Of a DNA stretch of 64,000 nucleotides, positions 58,041-64,000 are shown one piece after another. This stretch comes from [Clostridium] leptum DSM 753 (GTDB taxonomy: Bacteria; Bacillota; Clostridia; Oscillospirales; Acutalibacteraceae): positions 104,689 to 168,688 of the forward strand of contig DS480343.1 in the NCBI GenBank assembly GCA_000154345.1. The letters are read 5' to 3'. The position numbers and the translations under genes are program-made. The notes beneath the pieces are model-generated. The model worked only from the letters and a program-made list of their open reading frames with translations, was not told the DNA's origin and did not search any database. Positions within the stretch are counted from its first letter, which is position 1; every line of letters begins with the position of its first letter.

Positions 58041-59420
58041 ATGGTAAAGGTTCCCCACAGACTGTATTTGAGCGAAGACGAGATGCCGAAGCAATGGTAT
58101 AACCTTCGTGCCGATATGAAAGAGCTTCCCGATCCCATGATCAATCCGGGCACAATGAAGCCCGCCGCAGTAGAGGATTTATATCCGGTTTTCTGCGAGG
58201 AGCTGGCGAAGCAGGAAATGGACAATACGACCCGCTATATCGATATTCCGGAAGAAATTCAGGAGATGTACAAAATTTACCGTCCGTCTCCGTTGATCCG
58301 CGCCTACAATCTGGAAAAGGCGCTGAGCACCCCGGCGAAGATTTATTATAAATTTGAGGGCAACAATACCTCCGGCAGCCATAAGCTGAATTCCGCGATT
58401 GCCCAGGCCTATTACGCCAAGAAGCAGGGAATGAAGGGATTGACCACCGAAACCGGAGCCGGCCAGTGGGGCACCGCTCTTTCCGAGGCCTGCTCTTACT
58501 TTGGAATCCCGCTGACGGTATATATGGTAAAGGTTTCCTATGAACAGAAGCCATTCCGCAAGGCTGTCATGCAGACCTTTGACGCCGGCGTGATCGCCAG
58601 CCCCAGCAATACCACTAATGTGGGCCGCCAGATTCTGGCGGAGGACCCGGACTGCACCGGCAGCCTGGGGTGCGCGATCTCGGAGGCGGTGGAAAAGGCG
58701 GTATCCACCGAGGGCTACCGTTATGTGCTGGGCTCGGTGCTGAACCAGGTGCTGCTGCACCAGTCCATTATCGGGCTGGAAAGCAAAATCGCCATGGAAA
58801 AGCTGGAGGAATATCCAGATGTGGTTATTGGCTGCGCCGGCGGCGGCTCCAACCTGGGCGGCCTGATCGCTCCCTTTATGCAGGATAAGCTGCTGGGAAA
58901 GGCGGATCCGCGCATCATAGCCGTAGAGCCCGCCTCATGCCCCTCCTTCACCAGAGGAAAGTATGCTTATGACTTCTGCGATACCGGAAAGATCACACCG
59001 CTTGCCAAGATGTATACCCTGGGCTCCGGCTTTATCCCTTCTTCTAATCATGCCGGCGGCTTAAGATATCATGGTATGTCTCCTATTCTTTCCAAGCTGT
59101 ATCATGACGGCTACATGGAGGCGGTTTCCGTAGAGCAGACAAGAGTCTTTGAGGCGGCGGTGGAATTCGCCAAGAAGGAAACGATCCTCCCGGCGCCGGA
59201 ATCTGCCCACGCTATCCGCGCGGCGATGGATGAAGCGCTCAGGTGCAAGGAGACCGGCGAGAAAAAGACCATCCTTTTCGGCCTGACTGGTACCGGTTAT
59301 TTCGATATGACCGCTTACTCCGCTTATTTGGAGGGACGTATGACGGACTATATTCCTACAGACGAGGATCTGCAAAGAGGCTTCAACGGCCTGCCGAAAA
59401 TCCCGGGAATCCAGGAATAA
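58041..59420 (+). CDS. trpB: tryptophan synthase beta-like protein, TrpB2 type
   Basis: A 459-residue PLP enzyme. The N-terminal extension VPHRLYLSEDEMPKQWYN and PDPMINPGTMKPAAVEDL are features of the TrpB2 branch, which joins indole (or another indole source) and serine to tryptophan. The PLP lysine is in NNTSGSHKLNSAIAQAYYA (about residue 112), GAGQWGTALSEAC follows, and the phosphate loop is GCAGGGSNLGGL (about 268). ATG 58041 follows CAAGGAGTGA, behind the T-box. There is no trpA or other trp gene nearby, so it is an orphan, tryptophan-controlled gene that probably salvages external indole. Confidence 0.92.
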   Translation: MVKVPHRLYLSEDEMPKQWYNLRADMKELPDPMINPGTMKPAAVEDLYPVFCEELAKQEMDNTTRYIDIPEEIQEMYKIYRPSPLIRAYNLEKALSTPAKIYYKFEGNNTSGSHKLNSAIAQAYYAKKQGMKGLTTETGAGQWGTALSEACSYFGIPLTVYMVKVSYEQKPFRKAVMQTFDAGVIASPSNTTNVGRQILAEDPDCTGSLGCAISEAVEKAVSTEGYRYVLGSVLNQVLLHQSIIGLESKIAMEKLEEYPDVVIGCAGGGSNLGGLIAPFMQDKLLGKADPRIIAVEPASCPSFTRGKYAYDFCDTGKITPLAKMYTLGSGFIPSSNHAGGLRYHGMSPILSKLYHDGYMEAVSVEQTRVFEAAVEFAKKETILPAPESAHAIRAAMDEALRCKETGEKKTILFGLTGTGYFDMTAYSAYLEGRMTDYIPTDEDLQRGFNGLPKIPGIQE

Positions 59421-59483
59421 GCTTAAAGAAGGACAATTGCTCCTGCGGCTTCCGGTCTCTTGCAGGTTCCGAGACTGCTGGAC

Positions 59484-59530
59484 AAAGCCGCCCCTTGGAA
59501 AAGGAAATTCCCTTTCCAAGGGGCGGCTTT
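59484..59530. terminator. intrinsic terminator after trpB
   Basis: An 18-base perfect stem (59484-59501, 59513-59530; core AAAGCCGCCCCTTGG) around an 11-base loop. Confidence 0.8.
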
Positions 59531-59706
59531 CATAAACGCGGTAAGGTTGATTTAAGCATATAAAGGCTTTGTGCTTTTTGGCGTTTTTCGCGGAAAACAC
59601 AAAGCGAGGAGGGAAAATGAGATGAATTCCGAGACGGTAATGCTTCTCCAGATTCCTTAAAAGGCTGTGAGCCTGTAATTGTAGAATGGTTTAACGTTTG
59701 TCGGAC

Positions 59707-60288
59707 TTACGCTTCCTCATAGGTATGATCGCAAAGCTCATGGATTTTTTCCCGAAGCTTTAGAAAGTCGTCAAAAGCGCCGGGCTTTTGGGAGGGATTC
59801 CGAAGCAAAGCGGCCGGATGAAGGGTTGCCATCATGACCACGCCGTTTTTCTCAAAGAAGACGCCGTGCTCCTTAGTGATTTTGATGTCTGGCTTGATGA
59901 TTTTCGCGGCGGCGATTCTGCCAAGGCATACGATAATTTTCGGACGAATTAGAGCCGTCTGGTTCCGCAGCCAGTCGATACAGGCCTCCTGCTCCTCCGG
60001 TAAGGGATCCCGGTTTTGCGGAGGACGGCATTTGACGATGTTGGCAATGTAAATGTTTTTCTCCCGGCTTAAGTCCACGGCGGCGAGCATTTTGTCCAGA
60101 AGCTGCCCGCCGCGCCCGACAAAGGGTTCCCCTTGCAAATCCTCATTTTCTCCAGGGCCTTCCCCGATGAACATGACCTCGGCGGTTTCTACGCCTATAC
60201 CGAAAACCACATTGTGACGGCCTTCGCAAAGACCGCATTTATGACATTGGAGGCAGGCTTCTTGTAAGCTGTTCCAAGTTTCATACAT
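59707..60288 (-). CDS. family 4-type uracil-DNA glycosylase
   Basis: A 193-residue repair enzyme that removes uracil from DNA. The N-terminus CLQCHKCGLCEGRHNVV supplies the iron-sulfur cysteines, with further Cys in IVKCRPPQNRDP and CLGRIAAA, as in family 4 (thermostable-type) enzymes. Motif A is GEGPGENEDLQG (about residue 39), which binds the base, and motif B is TLHPAALLRNPSQK (about 155), which inserts into DNA. Length about 190 fits. A lone gene between two minus/plus divergent units; no repair operon is seen. Confidence 0.92.
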   Translation of the reverse strand: MYETWNSLQEACLQCHKCGLCEGRHNVVFGIGVETAEVMFIGEGPGENEDLQGEPFVGRGGQLLDKMLAAVDLSREKNIYIANIVKCRPPQNRDPLPEEQEACIDWLRNQTALIRPKIIVCLGRIAAAKIIKPDIKITKEHGVFFEKNGVVMMATLHPAALLRNPSQKPGAFDDFLKLREKIHELCDHTYEEA

Positions 60289-60808
60289 AGCTTCTTCTCT
60301 CCGTTCTGATGAATTTTTCCCTCGGCCTGCTTAACAGCGGCAGGCGCGTGAGTTTGAGACCACGTTGTCTGGTCAGATAGTACAGGATGTGCTTAATTTG
60401 CGCGGCCTGCCAGCCTACGCCGCTGGCCGCCATGAAACTCTATATGCGGATAAACTGATACGGGAGGCTGGGCTTTGCCGTTTCCTATATAGGAAGCATA
60501 GGCCATTAGAGTCAGGCTTTTAAAAATACGATTGCATGAAAAGCTGCCGCCGCGCCGTATATGCGCCGCCGCGACTACCTGCCGGGTAGAAACGGCTCTG
60601 TATGCCGTTTTCGGTAAAATAGCTGCTGAACCTGCGGCGGGATACGTGTTTTTCGCATTTGACAACTGAGCCGCCTCTCATAATGTAATAATAATTATAC
60701 CATAAAAACGCTTAAAAGGGAAAAAATTAAAAGGATTTAGTTGAATTTTGCGGCGTGGGGTTGTATGATAATAATATCAAAAATGAATCAATCAGGAGTG
60801 TATGAGTT
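60289..60808. other. gene-free region with the pduL promoter
   Basis: I see no gene. It contains GC-rich imperfect repeats near 60540-60600 and the promoter at 60741-60769. Confidence 0.5.
60741..60769 (+). promoter_or_regulatory. promoter of pduL
   Basis: TTGAAT (60741-60746) and TATGAT (60764-60769) with a 17-base spacer, 39 bases before the start codon. Confidence 0.65.
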
Positions 60809-61378
60809 ATGAAAGTTATGGTTGAAACCTCCGCGCGTCACGTGCATCTGTCCCAAGAGGACTTGGATACCCTGTTCGGAAAGGGATATCGGTTGACCAA
60901 TAAAAAGGACCTTTCCCAGCCAGGACAATTCGCCTGTGAGGAAAGAGTTAGCGTAATTGGACCCAAAGGAGAAATGAAGGGTGTTTCCATTTTAGGGCCT
61001 GTCCGCCCTGCTTCTCAGGTAGAGCTCTCTCTGACTGACGCCAGAAAGATCGGTATCGCGGCTCCCATCAGGGAATCCGGAGATATCGCCGGCACGCCAG
61101 GCTGCAAGCTGGTTGGACCCGCGGGCGAAGTAGAACTGAAGGAAGGCGTGATCGCTGCTAAGCGTCATATCCATCTGGATCCCGCCGCTGCTGAAAAATT
61201 TTCTTTGAACGATAAGCAGGTAGTTTGTGTGAAGCTGGAGAGCGATGGCCGCAGCCTGACCTTTGGAGATGTGGTGGTGCGAGTCAGCCCTAAATTTGCC
61301 CCTGCTATGCATATTGATACCGACGAATCCAACGCTGCTGGATTAAAAGGCACGGTAGACGGAGAAATTCTTGCCTGA
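60809..61378 (+). CDS. pduL: phosphate propanoyltransferase/phosphotransacetylase
   Basis: A 189-residue PduL-type phosphotransacylase that converts acetyl- or propionyl-CoA plus phosphate into the acyl phosphate, linked to ATP formation by acetate kinase. It has the two half-barrel repeats: SARHVHLSQEDLDTLFG with GPVRPASQVELSLTDARKIG, then AAKRHIHLDPAAAEKF with MHIDTDESNAAGL. The histidines in each half bind zinc. No N-terminal microcompartment-targeting helix and no shell genes nearby, so this is probably the free cytosolic form serving acetate production. A terminator follows. Confidence 0.93.
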   Translation: MKVMVETSARHVHLSQEDLDTLFGKGYRLTNKKDLSQPGQFACEERVSVIGPKGEMKGVSILGPVRPASQVELSLTDARKIGIAAPIRESGDIAGTPGCKLVGPAGEVELKEGVIAAKRHIHLDPAAAEKFSLNDKQVVCVKLESDGRSLTFGDVVVRVSPKFAPAMHIDTDESNAAGLKGTVDGEILA

Positions 61379-61693
61379 TAAATAGAATACATAACATAAA
61401 GCCCTGGAAAGATTTAATCTTTCCAGGGCTTTATTGCTATTTCCCCTGTGTAGCCAGTTTTGGCCGCGCAAGGAAAACAAAAATTCCAGTATCCGGCGGA
61501 AAGTGTTGATAACAGGGCAATAAAGCAAAAAAAGGTTTATCTGATTTCCTAAAATGGATTTGCAATTAGGAAGAAAGACGCTGATAAAGAGAAGAAATTA
61601 GATTTTTAAGGGTTATTATAAGGGTATCAATAGAATAGCCCTAATAAATGGATAGGTCTGTTTGTACAACCGTAAATCCAGACGGAGCAGAAT
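61379..61693. other. gene-free region
   Basis: Contains the pduL terminator (61398-61432) and an AT-rich stretch up to the end of the DUF896 gene. Nothing else is recognised. Confidence 0.5.
61398..61432. terminator. bidirectional terminator after pduL
   Basis: A perfect 16-base stem (61398-61413, 61417-61432; core AAAGCCCTGGAAAGAT), a 3-base loop and a short T-tail. Confidence 0.85.
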
Positions 61694-61900
61694 TTAATTT
61701 TTCTTCTTTTGAACCTTCTTTTTCGTGCCGTCCGGCTCCAAAATTGACATGTTTTCTAATTGGGAGACCAGGTTTTTCCTAACACTGTCCAAATATTCCT
61801 GGCGGAGCCTTTTCTGTTCCTGGGCTTCCTCTGGGGTAAGGCCCTGGGCCTTGGCTTTGCGTGCCAGCTCGTTGATTCGTTGGATAGCTTCTGGTGTCAT
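61694..61900 (-). CDS. DUF896 family small protein (YnzC-like)
   Basis: A 68-residue protein. INELARKAKAQGLTPEEAQEQ with KRLRQEYLDSVRKNLVSQLEN gives two helices, the full pattern of DUF896, a small soluble helical hairpin of unknown role common in Firmicutes. The Lys-rich tail KKKVQKKKN is also usual. It is co-transcribed with the upstream phosphoglycerate mutase gene (gap 14 bases). Confidence 0.85.
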   Translation of the reverse strand: MTPEAIQRINELARKAKAQGLTPEEAQEQKRLRQEYLDSVRKNLVSQLENMSILEPDGTKKKVQKKKN

Positions 61901-61914
61901 AGGGTAACACCTCC

Positions 61915-63135
61915 TTAAGCCTGGATAGCAGAAAACAGCTTTTCAATCAACATCGGGCCTGCTTCAACATAATTACCCGTTTGCTTTGCGGTTTCCTCAC
62001 AGAAGCAGGAAACACCGCTGCATTGCTCTCGAGCGCTGTCGTAAATTAGGTAGGGAACCGGATCGGAAGCATGGGTTTTGGTCGACAAAGGAGTGGGATG
62101 ATCCGGCAGAACCATGATTCGGAAAGGACCTGCTTCCCTGAGAGCCGCTGTCAGGGGAGTTAATATTTTTTCGTCGATCAGTTCGATCGCCTTAATCTTG
62201 TTTTCCATTTCCCCGCGATGGCCGCATTCGTCAGGCGCTTCTACATGGATATAGACAAAATCCTGTCCCTTGCGGAATTCTTGAAGAGCAGCTTCCATTT
62301 TTCCAGTAAAATTAGTATCGATATAGCCGGTAGCGCCGTCTACGTCTACTGAGGACATTTTAGCGCACAAGCCGATTCCCTTGATGAGGTCTACAGCGGA
62401 AACAACGGAGCCCTTTTTATGGAATTTTGATTCAAAGCTGTCGAGACGGGGACGTTGGCCTTCGCCCCAAAGCCAGATAGAATTAGCCGGGCGTTTTCCT
62501 CGCTTGATCCGGTCTAGGTTGACAGGATGGCTCTTTAAAAGGTTATAGCTTTGCACCATGAGTTTATAAAGCTCTGAGACATAAGGCCCGTTTGGGATAT
62601 ATTGAGTAATTTTGCGGCCGGTAATGTCATGGGGAGGAGTAAGAGTACCAGGATGGGGCCGCCCATTTTTCCACACCAGGCAATGACGGTAGCTGACGCC
62701 AGGATAAAAATGAAAGATCTCGCTGCCTAGCTTTTCCTGGATATATTCGATTAAAATTTTTGCTTCCTGAGAGGAGATGTCGTCAGCACAGTAGTCGACC
62801 ATCATCTTATCCTGATAGCTGTGATCCTCAGAAAGGGTTACAAGATTGCAGCGCAGGGTGACGTCAGTGTCCTGAAGATCAATGCCGATAGAAGCGGCTT
62901 CTAAGGGAGAACGCCCGGTGTAATATTGGGCTGGATCGTATCCCATCACGGAAAGATTTGCCACATCACTGCCAGGTTTCATACCATCGGGAACAGTTTT
63001 TACCAGACCTACCTGGCCTTTAGAGGATAAGAAATCCATGCAGGGCTTTTTTGCCACAGACATGGGCGTTTGATCTTTTAAAGCGGAAATGGGGTAATCC
63101 GCCATGCCATCGCATAATACTACGGCGTATTTCAT
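61915..63135 (-). CDS. apgM: cofactor-independent phosphoglycerate mutase, archaeal type
   Basis: A 406-residue enzyme that interconverts 3- and 2-phosphoglycerate without the 2,3-bisphosphate cofactor. The N-terminus YAVVLCDGMADYPISAL contains the metal Asp; DVANLSVMGYDPAQYYTGRSPLEAA (about residue 55-80) carries the phosphoserine region. The C-terminal metal site is spread over VEAPDECGHRGEME and VLPDHPTPLSTKTHASDP. The ApgM-specific order and length match archaeal and clostridial members. A promoter lies upstream. It heads the unit with DUF896. Confidence 0.93.
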   Translation of the reverse strand: MKYAVVLCDGMADYPISALKDQTPMSVAKKPCMDFLSSKGQVGLVKTVPDGMKPGSDVANLSVMGYDPAQYYTGRSPLEAASIGIDLQDTDVTLRCNLVTLSEDHSYQDKMMVDYCADDISSQEAKILIEYIQEKLGSEIFHFYPGVSYRHCLVWKNGRPHPGTLTPPHDITGRKITQYIPNGPYVSELYKLMVQSYNLLKSHPVNLDRIKRGKRPANSIWLWGEGQRPRLDSFESKFHKKGSVVSAVDLIKGIGLCAKMSSVDVDGATGYIDTNFTGKMEAALQEFRKGQDFVYIHVEAPDECGHRGEMENKIKAIELIDEKILTPLTAALREAGPFRIMVLPDHPTPLSTKTHASDPVPYLIYDSAREQCSGVSCFCEETAKQTGNYVEAGPMLIEKLFSAIQA

Positions 63136-63183
63136 GTGAATCCTACTTTCCTAAGTGTGATATGTGATCCTTTTGCTTTCCCT

Positions 63184-63212
63184 ATTATAGTACGCAAAGC
63201 GATTCGGTTCAA
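63184..63212 (-). promoter_or_regulatory. promoter of the apgM unit
   Basis: On the minus strand, TTGAAC (63207-63212) and TATAAT (63184-63189), 17-base spacer. Confidence 0.75.
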
Positions 63213-63294
63213 GTGAAAAATAGTTTGTGCATAGGATTGGATGTCCTGGGAAATGCTATTTTAGGTCCTGAAAAAAATAAAATAGAAAAATAGC

Positions 63295-63322
63295 TTGACT
63301 TTTATGGAAAAATTAGTATAAT
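63295..63322 (+). promoter_or_regulatory. promoter of the tRNA-Gln/tRNA-Pro unit
   Basis: TTGACT (63295-63300) and TATAAT (63317-63322), 16-base spacer, 16 bases before tRNA-Gln. Confidence 0.75.
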
Positions 63323-63338
63323 AGTTATTGCTGTTTGA

Positions 63339-63412
63339 TGCGGAATTGTGTAAGGGTAGCACGACAGACTCTGACTCTGTTTGTCTGGGTTCGAATCCTA
63401 GTTCCGCAGCCA
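63339..63412 (+). tRNA. tRNA-Gln (anticodon CTG)
   Basis: Acceptor TGCGGAA/TTCCGCA, discriminator G, encoded CCA. The anticodon loop CTCTGAC holds CTG (reads CAG). T-loop GGTTCGAATCC. Confidence 0.93.
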
Positions 63413-63418
63413 TGAATC

Positions 63419-63447
63419 AGCCCCGGTATTTTTGATGTTCCGGGGCT
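63419..63447 (+). terminator. hairpin between tRNA-Gln and tRNA-Pro
   Basis: Stem AGCCCCGG/CCGGGGCT (63419-63426, 63440-63447), followed by TGATTTT. Partial terminator or processing site. Confidence 0.6.
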
Positions 63448-63459
63448 TGATTTTACTAT

Positions 63460-63536
<77 letters not shown>

Positions 63537-63540
63537 AGAA

Positions 63541-63574
63541 GGGGTGACGAAATAGATGTCACCCCGATTTTTTT
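63541..63574 (+). terminator. intrinsic terminator after tRNA-Pro
   Basis: Stem GGGGTGAC/GTCACCCC (63541-63548, 63558-63565) followed by a T7 run. Confidence 0.88.
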
Positions 63575-63665
63575 CAGTATTCATGCGGGTTTCCGGGCTT
63601 TTTAGGGCCGGTTTTTCAAAATCGCCCCACCGTGGATGTCCAACCCCAAAAAGAGCAAAAACAGC

Positions 63666-63707
63666 AAAAAACCGCCTTCTTGTTACTGCTCAGGAAGGCG
63701 GTTTTTT
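63666..63707. terminator. intrinsic terminator of the right-edge minus-strand gene
   Basis: A perfect 14-base stem AAAAAACCGCCTTC with its complement (63666-63679, 63694-63707). It begins right at the stop codon of the minus-strand frame at 63707 and gives a T6 run on that strand. Confidence 0.8.
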
Positions 63708-63958
63708 CATTTTTTAGACACCGGCAGAGAAATGATTTTCGATTGTCCGTCCGGGCTGTCCTGGGGATTGATAGGGGAAGGAGACTCTGGGGTTTGACCG
63801 GCAGCCGGGACGGAAGAAACGATTAAGCGTTCCGGGAATACCTGTTTCGTTCTTGCCAGTCGATAGGCTTCAGGTTTGAAGGAACCTTCGATCAGGTGGC
63901 CATTCAGGACGTCAGGCTTTTTCCACAGAGCTGCTCCGCCATTGCTGTTTACCCGGAA
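63707..63958 (-). CDS. 3' part of an unidentified gene, cut or interrupted at the right edge
   Basis: A minus-strand frame of 83 codons ends in LPVSKK and a TGA that abuts a strong terminator, as a real gene end would. The readable part contains NGHLIEGSFKPEAYRLARTK and a Pro/Ser-rich tail (VPAAGQTPESPSPINPQDSP). Upstream the frame meets a TAA at 63959-63961, and another frame there reads EGSPYINSG before its own stop. Either two genes meet here, one starting at a rare codon, or the gene is frameshifted. I recognise no family. Confidence 0.35.
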   Translation of the reverse strand, partial: FRVNSNGGAALWKKPDVLNGHLIEGSFKPEAYRLARTKQVFPERLIVSSVPAAGQTPESPSPINPQDSPDGQSKIISLPVSKK

Positions 63959-64000
63959 TTAATATAGGGAGAACCCTCTGTGCTCCTTATGGACATAGGT

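Noticed and set aside
60809..61378. Bacterial microcompartment locus
   Set aside because: PduL is present, but without a targeting helix and without shell protein or dehydratase genes nearby.

Overview
The window looks like a chromosomal segment of an anaerobic Gram-positive bacterium of the class Clostridia, probably a gut Oscillospirales-type organism. The evidence is moderate-to-high GC, strong AGGAGG ribosome-binding sites, lipoproteins and a sortase-type surface protein, a tryptophan T-box, a cobalamin riboswitch, a class II (B12-dependent) ribonucleotide reductase, a spore-type amidase, a flavin thioredoxin reductase and an archaeal-type phosphoglycerate mutase. No phage, insertion sequence or CRISPR array was seen.

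Layout. 0-16 kb: metabolic and housekeeping genes (ribokinase-like kinase, SPFH protein with a ribbon-helix-helix regulator, aminoacyl-tRNA deacylase, glycerate 2-kinase, thioredoxin reductase, glycerol dehydrogenase, MATE exporter with a PfkB kinase), then an ECF sigma factor overlapping a membrane-anchored beta-propeller gene, and two unknown exported proteins. 16-23.7 kb: an AraC regulator, a HAD phosphatase and a cobalamin-riboswitch operon. That operon encodes a sortase-anchored alpha/alpha-barrel protein, a DUF4430 lipoprotein, a complete ECF transporter (T, fused A-A', S) and a CobO-like adenosyltransferase. 23.9-30.5 kb: DUF1893 protein, an iron-sulfur aldo/keto reductase and a MarR plus heterodimeric ABC exporter cassette. 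30.8-34 kb: an ADP-ribosylglycohydrolase overlapping a DUF3841-like gene, tRNA-Ser, an orphan BglII-like nuclease and Maf. 34-43.3 kb: an RpiR-controlled sugar operon with a GH4 glycosidase, a PfkB kinase, an ABC transporter and a SIS-domain protein. 43.7-52 kb: a spore-type amidase, class II RNR behind two NrdR boxes, a second MarR/ABC cassette and NagA. 53-64 kb: a structured leader RNA, a hydrolase/acyltransferase/DUF6320 triad, a zinc alcohol dehydrogenase, a T-box-controlled TrpB2, a family 4 uracil-DNA glycosylase, PduL, ApgM/DUF896, tRNA-Gln and tRNA-Pro, and a cut-off gene at the right edge.

The strongest candidate for a little-described system is the cobalamin operon. Its first two products together resemble the two domains of animal intrinsic factor/transcobalamin, but made as two separate surface proteins in front of an ECF importer. 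The imported, adenosylated cofactor would serve the class II ribonucleotide reductase at 45 kb, so the window holds both a supply and a use for B12.

All functional calls rest on reading motifs by eye; no database search was run. Start codons were re-chosen where a ribosome-binding site favoured a downstream start.
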